Positions 16,630 through 25,377 of a stretch of DNA of 64,000 bases are shown piece by piece. Source of the DNA: Bacteroides sp. 224 (GTDB lineage Bacteria; Bacteroidota; Bacteroidia; Bacteroidales; Bacteroidaceae); assembly GCF_010500995.1 (NCBI RefSeq), contig NZ_QVMK01000034.1, forward strand, positions 18,179-82,178, in the 5' to 3' direction. Under the pieces are notes generated by a model. The model made no database searches. It worked only from the letters and a program-made list of their open reading frames with translations, and had not been told where the DNA came from. The position numbers and the translations under genes are program-made. Positions within the stretch are counted from its first letter, which is position 1, and every line of letters starts with the position of its first letter.

Positions 16630-16825
16630 TGAGTTTTAAGTTTATTGTTTTTAGGGTTTTAAGTTTATAGTTTTGAGTTTTAAGTTTATAGTTTTTAGGG
16701 TTAAGTAATCAAAGAGTTAAAGGGCTGCTTCAAGCAAGAACTTATGTTAATCTTCATTATTAGTAATTCGAAAACAGTTCGCAAACAACCTAAAAACTTA
16801 AAAACTATAAACTTAAAAACTTAAA
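16630..16825. repeat. AT-rich inverted repeat, TTTATAGTTTTAAGTTTTGAG type
   Basis: Several direct copies of a TTTTAAGTTTATAGTTTT unit at 16630-16706 face reverse-complement copies at 16788-16825. A second element of the same unit lies between pyrH and frr. It fills the alaS leader. Confidence 0.7.
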
Positions 16826-16830
16826 TGGTG

Positions 16831-16858
16831 CAAAGATAGCTCGTTTTTATTATTTTTG
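16831..16858. promoter_or_regulatory. Back-to-back -7 elements of alaS and the M23 peptidase gene
   Basis: CAAAGATA at 16831-16838 is a minus-strand TATCTTTG, and TATTTTTG at 16851-16858 is a plus-strand TAnnTTTG. Matching -33 TTG elements are not clear. The plus-strand element places transcription start near 16865, supporting the ATG at 16889 for the peptidase. Confidence 0.45.
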
Positions 16859-16888
16859 TCGCATTATCGGCGAAATATTAACCCAACT

Positions 16889-17857
16889 ATGCGTAAAGTA
16901 TACTATATCTATAACCCTCAAACTCAAACGTACGACCGTATTTATCCTACCATTCGTCAACGATGGCTAAGCATACTCCGTCGCCTTTTCATTGGTATGG
17001 GTTTTGGGGCCGGAGCTTTTATTATTCTTCTGATTATATTCGGCTCGCCTTCGGAGAAAGAACTTCGCATAGAAAACAGCCGCTTGGAAGCACAATACAA
17101 TGTACTTTCGCGACGTCTGGATGAAGCCATAGGCGTATTGCAGGACATACAACAAAGAGATGATAACCTCTACCGGGTGTTATTTGGAGCAGACCCCGTG
17201 CCATCAGACATACGAAAAGCCGGCTATGGTGGTACCAACCGCTACAAGCACCTGATGAATATGCCTAATGCAAAGGTTGTTATCGACAACACTCAAAAGC
17301 TCGACCTACTGTCTAAACAGCTTTATATACAATCCAGATCTTTCGATGATGTATTGGATATGTGCAAGAGCAGAGAGGAAATGCTACAATGTATGCCGGC
17401 CATCCAACCGGTATCCAACAAGGATCTTCGTAAAACAGCTTCCGGATACGGTATGCGTATAGACCCGATTTACAACACACGTAAATTTCACGCAGGAATG
17501 GATTTCTCGGCTCCTTCCGGAACAGATATATATGCCACCGGAAACGGCGTAGTAGTGAAAGTAGGATGGCAAAGTGGATATGGTAACACCATAGAGATTG
17601 ATCATGGCTTTGGCTATCGTACATTATATGCCCATTTGCAGGATTTTCGCACCACAGTGGGCAAGAAAGTTATGCGTGGCGAAGTTATTGGTGGCGTAGG
17701 AAATACGGGGAAAAGCACTGGTCCACATCTCCATTATGAGGTTCATGTAAAAGGACAACATGTAAACCCCATCAACTATTACTTTATGGATTTAAGTGCA
17801 GAAGATTACGACCGCATGATACAGATTGCAGCCAACCACGGTAAGGTATTTGACTAA
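16889..17857 (+). CDS. M23 family metallopeptidase (peptidoglycan endopeptidase)
   Basis: A 322-residue inner-membrane-anchored protein. A membrane segment at about residues 33-53 is followed by a coiled coil (about 60-95) and a C-terminal LytM/M23 domain with HAGMDF (HxxxD zinc ligands) and HLHYEVH (HxH), then NPINYYF. It should cut peptide cross-links in the cell wall or regulate amidases. The ATG at 16889 (MRKVYYIYNP) is preferred to an in-frame TTG at 16856, which lies inside the -7 element. It is followed 12 nt later by a MerR regulator, a pairing seen often in Bacteroides. Confidence 0.88.
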   Translation: MRKVYYIYNPQTQTYDRIYPTIRQRWLSILRRLFIGMGFGAGAFIILLIIFGSPSEKELRIENSRLEAQYNVLSRRLDEAIGVLQDIQQRDDNLYRVLFGADPVPSDIRKAGYGGTNRYKHLMNMPNAKVVIDNTQKLDLLSKQLYIQSRSFDDVLDMCKSREEMLQCMPAIQPVSNKDLRKTASGYGMRIDPIYNTRKFHAGMDFSAPSGTDIYATGNGVVVKVGWQSGYGNTIEIDHGFGYRTLYAHLQDFRTTVGKKVMRGEVIGGVGNTGKSTGPHLHYEVHVKGQHVNPINYYFMDLSAEDYDRMIQIAANHGKVFD

Positions 17858-17869
17858 AACTTTGTGAAG

Positions 17870-18253
17870 ATGCCACTGAAAGATAAGAAAGATTTTAAGC
17901 TATATTACTCTATTGGCGAAGTAGCACAAATGTTTAACGTCAACGAGTCTTTACTTCGTTTTTGGGAAAAAGAGTTTCCACAGATCGCTCCTCATAAAAC
18001 AGTACGTGGCACAAGACAGTATCGTAAAGAAGACATAGAGACCATAAAACTCGTTTATCATTTAGTGAAGGAGAAAGGTATGACACTACCCGGAGCCCGA
18101 CAGAAGCTCTCCGATAACAAAGAGAATACCACCCGAAACTTTGAGATCATCAGTAGATTGAGAGATATAAAAGAGGAACTGTTATCCATAAAAAAAGAGT
18201 TAGATGGGTTTCCTAACTCTCAATCGGATAATAGACAAGAGAATCACAGTTAA
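17870..18253 (+). CDS. MerR family transcriptional regulator
   Basis: A 127-residue protein. The winged helix covers YYSIGEVAQMFNVNESLLRFWEKEF, then RGTRQYRKEDIETI, at about residues 11-60. A helical C-terminal region follows, with a coiled-coil dimer helix (RDIKEELLSIKKELD). No cysteine-based metal site or effector domain is visible. ATG at 17870 is used; a GTG two codons earlier (17864) is also possible. It lies 12 nt after the M23 peptidase gene and is likely co-transcribed. The target genes are unknown. Confidence 0.85.
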   Translation: MPLKDKKDFKLYYSIGEVAQMFNVNESLLRFWEKEFPQIAPHKTVRGTRQYRKEDIETIKLVYHLVKEKGMTLPGARQKLSDNKENTTRNFEIISRLRDIKEELLSIKKELDGFPNSQSDNRQENHS

Positions 18254-18264
18254 AACAGAAAGAC

Positions 18265-19104
18265 ATGACAAAGAAAGAATCTTTAAAACTATTCGAAGAT
18301 AAGAAAATCCGTACCATTTGGGATGACGAACAAGAAAAATGGTATTTTTCTATTGTAGATGTAATAGCTGTATTAACTGATAGTGTGGATCCTCAAGCCT
18401 ATTGGCGCAAACTAAAACAACGTCTAAAAGAAGAAGGAAATGAAACCGTGACGAATTGTCACGCTTTGAAGATGCAAGCAGCTGATGGTAAAATGAGAAT
18501 GACGGATGTAGCGGATACAGAACAATTATTCCGACTTATTCAATCCATACCATCACCCAAAGCAGAACCTTTCAAACAGTGGATGGCAAAAGTTGCCAGC
18601 GACAGGGTAGATCAATTACAAGACCCGGAATTATCCATTGATCAAGCAATTATGGACTATAAGCGGCTTGGTTACTCCGACAACTGGATAAATCAACGTA
18701 TCAAAAGCATCGAAGTACGTAAAGAGCTTACCGATGAATGGCAACGTAGTGGAGTTGATGGTGTACAATACGCTTCACTTACTGACATTATCACCAAAGA
18801 ATGGAGCGGACGCACCACAAAGGAATACAAAAAACTGAAAGGGCTGAAAAAAGAAAATCTTCGAGACAATATGACTAACATTGAGCTTGCTTTGAATACG
18901 CTTGCAGAAGCTTCTACTACGGAGATATCAAAACAAAGAAATCCAAAGGGTTTTAATCAAAATGCAGCAACGGCAAAAAGTGGTGGTAGCGTAGCAAAAG
19001 TAGCAAGACAACAACTTGAATCACAACTCGGGCGTTCTGTTATTTCTTCTGAGAAAGCGAAAGATTACTTATTACCTGATAATGAAATGGGCAAAGACGA
19101 ATAA
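18265..19104 (+). CDS. BRO-N domain protein, phage-antirepressor/DinD-like
   Basis: A 279-residue protein. The N-terminal BRO-N domain, about residues 8-115, reads IRTIWDDEQEKWYFSIVDVI ... DVADTEQLFRLIQSIPSPKAEPFKQWMAKVA. The helical C-terminal half contains LGYSDNWINQRIKSIEVRKELTDEW, as in Bacteroides BRO-N and DinD-type proteins. BRO-N domains bind DNA; many are phage antirepressors, others are damage-inducible. It follows the MerR gene by 11 nt. No other phage gene is nearby, so it may be a domesticated or recently acquired single gene. Its function here is unknown. Confidence 0.8.
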   Translation: MTKKESLKLFEDKKIRTIWDDEQEKWYFSIVDVIAVLTDSVDPQAYWRKLKQRLKEEGNETVTNCHALKMQAADGKMRMTDVADTEQLFRLIQSIPSPKAEPFKQWMAKVASDRVDQLQDPELSIDQAIMDYKRLGYSDNWINQRIKSIEVRKELTDEWQRSGVDGVQYASLTDIITKEWSGRTTKEYKKLKGLKKENLRDNMTNIELALNTLAEASTTEISKQRNPKGFNQNAATAKSGGSVAKVARQQLESQLGRSVISSEKAKDYLLPDNEMGKDE

Positions 19105-19139
19105 TTGCCCATCCCCCTCCATCTCGAAGTTACCATCCT

Positions 19140-21404
19140 CTACTCCTGAACACGAGTAACCATTTTTATATCAGACACTTTCTTCAGATTATCGATAATC
19201 TGTTTCACATCATCCACATCATGAACAAAAAGCTGGAATTTACCTTCAAAAATGCCTTCTTCACATACGATATTTACATTCTTGATATTTACCCCCAATT
19301 GGCGAGATATCACCTGAGTTACTTCATTCAGCAAGCCAACACGATCAATTCCTTTCAAAACAATGTAAACTAAGAAAGAGAGAGATTTATGTAAATCCCA
19401 TTCGGTGGCAATAATCCTATTTCCATAGCTGCTTTTCAATTTCACAGCTACAGGGCATTGCCTTTTATGAATAGTTACTTTATTCCTTTCATCCAAATAT
19501 CCTAATACATCATCGCCCGGTATAGGATTACAACAGGTAGCTATCACATAGTTTTTCTGTATAGCATCTTCTGTTAGTTTGAGAATTTTTTTGGGATTGA
19601 TAACTTCTTTCGAAGTTTTTTCTTCAATCTCATTTTCTTGTTTTTTGGATTGCTTGCTGTCTTTATTATTGCTACCAAAAGAGAATGTTAAATACTTTTT
19701 CCAATTAGAACTCTGTTTTTCTTTCAATACATTCCTATCATTGTCACCCAGGATAATCATCCGACTACCAATAGCTGCCAATAGTTCTTCTTTGGTGTGT
19801 ATATTATGTAGGTTCAACAATTTATCATAGTTAACTATTTCCGGGCGTATGCCTTCTTCAAGCAAAAACTCATTCAGTACAGTTTCTCCTTTCTTTTGAT
19901 AATTACGTTGTTCTTTCTTTAAAATCGCAGATATCTTCGAACGCGCCTTAGCAGTAGTGGCAAACGTCAACCACTGTGGTTGTACACGCTGAGATTTGGA
20001 TGTTAATATTTCTACCTGGTCGCCACTCTCCAACTTATGACTGAGAGGCACCAATTTATGATTCACTTTGGCTCCAATACAATGCCGTCCAATATCTGTA
20101 TGCAGAGAGAAAGCAAAGTCCAATGCCGTAGCATTTTGAGGCATCGTTTTAATTTCTCCTTTAGGAGTAAACACAAATATTTCCGAAGCAAACAAGTTCA
20201 GCTTAATGGTATCCAGAAAATCAATTGCATCAGGCTGAGGGTCGTCCAGAATCTCTTTAATGGTACGCAACCATTTATCAAGTTCGCCTTCATCTTCGCC
20301 TCCGCCACCTTCTTTATACTTCCAATGGGCTGCAAATCCTTGCTCGGCTACATCATTCATACGATCACTTCGGATCTGCACTTCAATCCACTGACCGTTA
20401 TTGCCCATCAATGTTACATGCAACGCCTCATAGCCATTTGCTTTAGGATGACTCACCCAATCTCGTAATCTGTCAGGATGAGGTTTGTATATTTTAGATA
20501 TTGCTACATAGATATTAAAACACTCGTTCAATTCCTCAGCCGAATTCTTTGGTTCAAAGATAATACGTACGGCGAGCAGATCAAAAATTTCATCGAACGG
20601 CACATGCTTAGTTTGCATTTTATTCCAAATGGAATAAATAGATTTGATACGGGCAAGAATATAATACTTAATACCCATCGCATCTAACTGACTACGAATA
20701 GGAGCCGTAAATTGCTGAAACACCTCATCACGCTCAGCAGCCGAGGCATGTAGCTTGTTCTCTATTTCTTCATATTCTTCCGGGTGTTCATACTTAAAGC
20801 TAAGATTTTCAAGCTCAGTCTTTATTTTATGAAGCCCTAAACGATTAGCTAAAGGAGCGTATATATAAAGCGTCTCACCTGCTATTTTCAATTGCTTATT
20901 GGTGGCTAACGACCCTAATGTACGCATATTATGAAGACGATCGGCTATCTTAATCAAGATAACACGTATATCGCTCGACATAGTGAGCAGCAGTTTCTTA
21001 AAGTTCTCTGCCTGAGCCGAAGCTTTATCGCCAAATATACCACCGGAAATTTTAGTTAGCCCGTCGACAATCTGTGCTATTTTCGGCCCGAAGATATTTT
21101 CAATATCCTCCACTGTATAATCAGTATCCTCAACTACATCATGCAATAAAGCCGAGCATATAGAGGTAGATCCCAAACCAATTTCATTACACACAATCTT
21201 TGCCACAGCCAACGGATGCATAATATAAGGTTCACCGGATTGTCGTTTAATTCCTTTATGCGCCTGATTGGCGAAATTAAATGCTTTGGTTATTATTTCA
21301 ACACGTTTACGATGTTTGGTAGAAAGGTAATCATTCAGTAATTCCTGAAATGTCTGTTCAATCAATTCATCGTCCGATATATTATATAATGCGTTATTAT
21401 CCAT
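19140..21404 (-). CDS. spoT: Bifunctional (p)ppGpp synthetase/hydrolase, RelA/SpoT family
   Basis: A 754-residue enzyme that makes and degrades the alarmone (p)ppGpp. The HD hydrolase domain has its metal and catalytic residues (HDVVED: H88, D89, E92, D93) and KIADRLHNMRTL. The synthetase domain has RIKSIYSIWNKM and the GYEALHV loop, so both activities should be intact. A TGS domain (EIFVFTPKGEIKTMP ..) at about 400-460 and a C-terminal ACT domain at about 680-754 follow. A lysine-rich linker at about 590-615 varies in the family. It is the last gene of the parA-parB-DUF5683-mltD-spoT operon. Confidence 0.94.
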   Translation of the reverse strand: MDNNALYNISDDELIEQTFQELLNDYLSTKHRKRVEIITKAFNFANQAHKGIKRQSGEPYIMHPLAVAKIVCNEIGLGSTSICSALLHDVVEDTDYTVEDIENIFGPKIAQIVDGLTKISGGIFGDKASAQAENFKKLLLTMSSDIRVILIKIADRLHNMRTLGSLATNKQLKIAGETLYIYAPLANRLGLHKIKTELENLSFKYEHPEEYEEIENKLHASAAERDEVFQQFTAPIRSQLDAMGIKYYILARIKSIYSIWNKMQTKHVPFDEIFDLLAVRIIFEPKNSAEELNECFNIYVAISKIYKPHPDRLRDWVSHPKANGYEALHVTLMGNNGQWIEVQIRSDRMNDVAEQGFAAHWKYKEGGGGEDEGELDKWLRTIKEILDDPQPDAIDFLDTIKLNLFASEIFVFTPKGEIKTMPQNATALDFAFSLHTDIGRHCIGAKVNHKLVPLSHKLESGDQVEILTSKSQRVQPQWLTFATTAKARSKISAILKKEQRNYQKKGETVLNEFLLEEGIRPEIVNYDKLLNLHNIHTKEELLAAIGSRMIILGDNDRNVLKEKQSSNWKKYLTFSFGSNNKDSKQSKKQENEIEEKTSKEVINPKKILKLTEDAIQKNYVIATCCNPIPGDDVLGYLDERNKVTIHKRQCPVAVKLKSSYGNRIIATEWDLHKSLSFLVYIVLKGIDRVGLLNEVTQVISRQLGVNIKNVNIVCEEGIFEGKFQLFVHDVDDVKQIIDNLKKVSDIKMVTRVQE

Positions 21405-21433
21405 AGTATATTTAGTTAGACCGCCGGGGGCAA

Positions 21434-22711
21434 CTACTTCTTTTTATATATTTTCAGTTGTTTACCGGCAATAATCTTATTGTTCCTCATATTATTCCAA
21501 CTCATAATATCGTTTACACGTACTCCATATTTAGTGGCAATAGTAGACAACGATTCTCCATTTCTGATTTTATGATAAACCAATTTGCCGGAAGCAGAAG
21601 CAGAGCCGGAAGATGTTCTTCTGGAAGAAGAAGCCTGAGACGCTTTCACGTCAACTGTTCTTCGATTCTTAAACAATTCATCTGCCCGATGTGCATAAAT
21701 GCTATCTTGGTTACTTATAAATGCACATATCTGATTATGCGGCAAACGAAGCGTATAAGGTTTAGAATCCCCCGGAATTATATGATTCTTGTATTGTGGA
21801 TTCAAACTCGCCAACTGATCTACAGAGATATTACATAAATCGGATATTTGCTCAAAATGCAGTTTACGAGTGATCTGTAATGTATCTGTATCTGCCGGGA
21901 TATTAGTTTCCATGGGGCAGATATTATGATTGCAATAATAGGTCATTACATAGTTGGCAGCAATAAAGGCCGGTACATATCCACGTGTTTCTCTGGGCAG
22001 ATACTCATAGATTTCCCAGTAATCGGTTTTACCTCCGGAACGTCGAATGGCTTTATTTACATTACCCGGCCCACAGTTATAAGCTGCAATCACAAGATTC
22101 CAGTCTTTATAAATATCATACAAATCTTTCAGATAACGCGCAGCTGCCCAGGTTGACTTAATAGGATCTCTTCTTTCATCTACTAAGCTGTTAGAAGATA
22201 AGCCGTAAATCTGCCCTGTCTTTATCATAAACTGCCATAAACCCGAAGCTCCTGCACGAGATACGGCAGACGGATTCAACGCAGACTCAATAATAGGCAA
22301 GTATTTTAATTCTATAGGAAGCCCATAAGCATCTAATGCCTCCTCAAAAATAGGCATATAGAAGTTCGAACTGGCAAGCATCAATGAAACCTGATTGCGC
22401 AACCGCACATTGTAGGTATCTATAAATTTACGTACCACCTCATTATATGTCATTTCCATAATGGTAGGTATACGCGAAAGGCGATCAATATATACCGAGT
22501 CGGGAAACTCCGGGTTCACTTTGGAAGTATTACAATCCTCGTCCGAAACAATGAAAGTACGTACACGCCAGTCGCTTAACAAACTATCCATCGGGAAAGT
22601 CATTCCTTCGGGAAGGGGTATATCTTCATTCACATCTTGCCCTTTTACCTGTGTTGTAAACAGGAAACAAAAAACAAGCAGGCAATAGCCAAATAAATTA
22701 ATAGATTTCAT
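21434..22711 (-). CDS. Membrane-bound lytic murein transglycosylase D-like protein with LysM
   Basis: A 425-residue exported enzyme that cleaves the MurNAc-GlcNAc bond forming 1,6-anhydroMurNAc. A signal peptide covers about residues 1-24. The SLT domain at about 122-250 has the catalytic glutamate E142 in IIESALNPSAVSRAGASGLWQFM and the AAYNCGPGNVNKAI motif at 209-222. A degenerate LysM-like stretch at about 285-335 precedes a clear C-terminal LysM at about 380-424 (YHKIRNGESLSTIATKYGV). It sits between DUF5683 and spoT in a conserved Bacteroides operon, and spoT begins 29 nt downstream. Confidence 0.9.
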   Translation of the reverse strand: MKSINLFGYCLLVFCFLFTTQVKGQDVNEDIPLPEGMTFPMDSLLSDWRVRTFIVSDEDCNTSKVNPEFPDSVYIDRLSRIPTIMEMTYNEVVRKFIDTYNVRLRNQVSLMLASSNFYMPIFEEALDAYGLPIELKYLPIIESALNPSAVSRAGASGLWQFMIKTGQIYGLSSNSLVDERRDPIKSTWAAARYLKDLYDIYKDWNLVIAAYNCGPGNVNKAIRRSGGKTDYWEIYEYLPRETRGYVPAFIAANYVMTYYCNHNICPMETNIPADTDTLQITRKLHFEQISDLCNISVDQLASLNPQYKNHIIPGDSKPYTLRLPHNQICAFISNQDSIYAHRADELFKNRRTVDVKASQASSSRRTSSGSASASGKLVYHKIRNGESLSTIATKYGVRVNDIMSWNNMRNNKIIAGKQLKIYKKK

Positions 22712-22740
22712 TTACTCTAATCCTCTCTTTTTCTTTCTTC

Positions 22741-23478
22741 TTAAAATCTAAAACTGCATTGCAGCCCCACTGCATTATTCTTTCGATGCAAATTATCATT
22801 GATTACTGTAGGCTCTAAACGCATACTAATATCATCGGATATATCAAAATTAGATAACTCCGCATCCACGTATGCATCTACTATTGATAACAAATATACC
22901 CCAATAAAAGCAAAAACACTGATATCACGGTAACGTCTATAATAATCTTTTCGTTTTTTTAATAAAGAAGGGTATCGCCCGGACATATCTCCTTCAACAA
23001 TTGTTTCGTTAGTTCTTATAAAATCGTAATAGCTCTTTGTCTGCGGATCTCCGTCCATAATATCCATATAAGCTTTTGAGTAATCCCTATACATATTATT
23101 ATTCCAGTTCAGTGCATAAGCACAGCCTGCGAACCCTCCATATATAATAGGTAGTTTCCAATACTTACGATTATAGATCTGACCTCCTCCGGGGAATATA
23201 ACAGCCAACCATGTAGCTGTTTGTGGTTTAGGCACCCATACTTTTTTCTCTTTTATCGGTTCCAGAGGAATACTATCCAGTTTTATTTCAGGCGAGACAG
23301 AAGCCTCCAACTTTTCAAGACTCTCTTGGTTAACCCGTTCTAAACTATCAGCAATAATCCTCTCCGATTCAACAACCAACGAATCCGGTTGCTGTGCATA
23401 CACATCAATCCCTGCCACCTGTAAGAAACAGAGAAGCAGGGCTATCCGTAATTGGTATTTTATGCTCTTCTTTATCAT
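22741..23478 (-). CDS. DUF5683 domain protein
   Basis: A 245-residue exported protein. A signal peptide covers about residues 1-28 (cut after VYAQ), followed by a low-complexity E/S/V-rich linker and the DUF5683 core starting at about residue 85: WLAVIFPGGGQIYNRKYWKLPIIYGG, then hydrophobic segments and a membrane segment near 190-205. The function is unknown. It abuts parB (its start is at the base next to the parB stop) in the operon parA-parB-DUF5683-mltD-spoT, which is conserved among Bacteroides. Confidence 0.82.
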   Translation of the reverse strand: MIKKSIKYQLRIALLLCFLQVAGIDVYAQQPDSLVVESERIIADSLERVNQESLEKLEASVSPEIKLDSIPLEPIKEKKVWVPKPQTATWLAVIFPGGGQIYNRKYWKLPIIYGGFAGCAYALNWNNNMYRDYSKAYMDIMDGDPQTKSYYDFIRTNETIVEGDMSGRYPSLLKKRKDYYRRYRDISVFAFIGVYLLSIVDAYVDAELSNFDISDDISMRLEPTVINDNLHRKNNAVGLQCSFRF

Positions 23479-24366
23479 TTATTTCTTCAACGAATCAAAC
23501 ATTTCCATGATTCGTTCTAACTCTTCCTCATTACTAAACGGAATACTTATTTTCCCTTTCCCTTTATCGGAACAAGTAAGCTGAACCTTTGTATTGAAAA
23601 AGCCCGAAAGTTGTTGTTTCAACACATTAAACTCTTCCGGTAAACGCGCATTCTTGGGGGTCAACTTTTTAGAACCACTCTTAACGGTTTCTCCTTCGCC
23701 CAAAGATTTTACAATTTCCTCAACCTTACGAACAGAATAATCATGCTTGCGGATTTCATCAAACACTTTGACTTGCAATTTCGGATCATTCAAGGCAATC
23801 AATGCACGGGCATGCCCCATATCAATTTCCTTATTTTGCAAAGCCATTTGAATTTGCGCAGGAAGTTTCAACAATCTCAAATAGTTGGCTATGGTAGTAC
23901 GCTTCTTCCCTACTCGCTCGCTTAAACGTTCTTGTGTAAGACTATAGCGTTCAATCAGTTGTTGATAGGCTAAGGCTATTTCAACGGAATTCAAATCTTC
24001 GCGCTGAATATTCTCAATGAGTGCCATCTCCATCACATTCTCATCGTCGGCGGTACGTATATAAGCAGGGATACGTGTAAGCCCGGCCTTTAATGAAGCA
24101 CGATAACGGCGCTCTCCTGCAATAATCTGATATTCATCTTCCGACAGCTTACGCAATGTAATCGGTTGAATAATACCTATTTCGGCAATAGAGTCCGACA
24201 ATTCCTGCAAAGCTACCTCATCAAACTCCCGACGTGGTTGGTTGGGGTTAACAGATATTTTAGAAAGTTCTATCTCGTTGATAGAAGAAGAACCTTCGGT
24301 TTTTACATCATCCATAGAGAGTAGGGCGTCGAGTCCTCTTCCCAGGGCATTTCTTTTCTGTGCCAT
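23479..24366 (-). CDS. parB: Chromosome-partitioning protein ParB
   Basis: A 295-residue centromere-binding CTPase clamp. It starts with the chromosomal ParB signature LGRGLDALL (residues 8-16), then the CTP-binding ParB/Srx domain with PNQPRREF and GERRYRA (84-90), the ENIQREDLN segment (118-126), a parS-reading HTH (about 143-170) and a C-terminal dimer domain. It lies 20 nt after parA. A parS site was not recognised in the window. Length is typical. Confidence 0.95.
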   Translation of the reverse strand: MAQKRNALGRGLDALLSMDDVKTEGSSSINEIELSKISVNPNQPRREFDEVALQELSDSIAEIGIIQPITLRKLSEDEYQIIAGERRYRASLKAGLTRIPAYIRTADDENVMEMALIENIQREDLNSVEIALAYQQLIERYSLTQERLSERVGKKRTTIANYLRLLKLPAQIQMALQNKEIDMGHARALIALNDPKLQVKVFDEIRKHDYSVRKVEEIVKSLGEGETVKSGSKKLTPKNARLPEEFNVLKQQLSGFFNTKVQLTCSDKGKGKISIPFSNEEELERIMEMFDSLKK

Positions 24367-24386
24367 ATATAACTATTCCTCGTCTA

Positions 24387-25151
24387 TTAACTATTCTTGT
24401 CTATCAGCTCTTTAGCCAATGTCATATAATTCTTTGATCCATTAGATTCGGCATCATATAATATGGTAGGTACTCCATAACTTGGTGCCTCGCTCAACTT
24501 CACGTTACGCTGTATAGCCGTCTGAAATACAAGCTCCTGGAAGTGTTTTTTCACCTCATCGTAAATCTGGTTAGCCTGACGAAGACGAGAATCATACATT
24601 GTAAGCAAGAATCCTTCAATCTCCAGGTTAGGATTCAATTTCGATTTAATGATCTTTATGGTATTCAGAAGTTTACTAATTCCTTCCAAAGCAAAATATT
24701 CGGCCTGTACCGGAATAATAACCGAGTCGGCAGCAGTAAGTGCATTAATGGTAATCAATCCCAATGAAGGCGAGCAGTCAATCAGAATATAGTCATACTC
24801 ATTCTTTAGAGGTGCTAATACCTCTTTCATTATTTTCTCGCGATTGGGCAGATTTAGCATCTCGATTTCTGCTCCCACCAAATTGATGTGCGAAGATATC
24901 ACCTTTAGTGAATCTATGTCTGTGTCGTGAATGGCTTTCTTCACATCTGCTCTATCTATAAGACATTCATAGATAGTACATTCCGACTGTTTAATGTCTA
25001 CACCCAGTCCGGACGATGCGTTTGCCTGCGGGTCAGCATCTACTACCAACACTTTCTTCTCAAGCGTAGCCAGCGAAGCTGCCAGATTAATCGTAGTCGT
25101 CGTTTTTCCTACACCACCTTTTTGATTGGCTAAAGCAATAATTTTTCCCAT
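24387..25151 (-). CDS. parA: Chromosome-partitioning ATPase ParA (Soj)
   Basis: A 254-residue Walker-type ATPase that moves or separates ParB-bound origins on the nucleoid. The deviant Walker A KGGVGKTT lies at residues 11-18 with the signature lysine K11. Walker A' and B motifs are VVDADPQANASSGLG and DYILIDCSPSLGLIT. There is no N-terminal HTH, so it is the short chromosomal type. It is the first gene of the five-gene leftward operon; a minus-strand TATATTTG at 25311-25318 may be its -7 element, which gives a leader of about 150 nt. The leader shows no further feature. Confidence 0.95.
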   Translation of the reverse strand: MGKIIALANQKGGVGKTTTTINLAASLATLEKKVLVVDADPQANASSGLGVDIKQSECTIYECLIDRADVKKAIHDTDIDSLKVISSHINLVGAEIEMLNLPNREKIMKEVLAPLKNEYDYILIDCSPSLGLITINALTAADSVIIPVQAEYFALEGISKLLNTIKIIKSKLNPNLEIEGFLLTMYDSRLRQANQIYDEVKKHFQELVFQTAIQRNVKLSEAPSYGVPTILYDAESNGSKNYMTLAKELIDKNS

Positions 25152-25377
25152 ACAGTTTCATTTTGTTACGAGGCGAAATAAGTAATTATCACTCAGAGCA
25201 CCTACGAAAAAAGAAAGTCTTTGCAATATTTGTTGATAAGTCCCCGGTTTTGTTAATAACTACAAGGTCATATCACGCTAACTTTCTTGAACTTACTACA
25301 TTCAAGATCGCAAATATACAGATTTTCGGCGAATAACGGCGAGGGATTAAATAATGATGAATTATAAATGATGAATT

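Noticed and set aside
16627-16830. T-box or other riboswitch in the alaS leader
   Set aside because: No T-box sequence or specifier loop was found; the leader is occupied by a repeat family also present before frr.
18265-19104. BRO-N gene as evidence of a prophage
   Set aside because: Neighbours on both sides are conserved housekeeping genes and no other phage gene is present, so only a single acquired or domesticated gene is supported.
25152-25377. parS site next to parAB
   Set aside because: No sequence like the TGTTNCACGTGAAACA palindrome was seen here or in the other gaps inspected.
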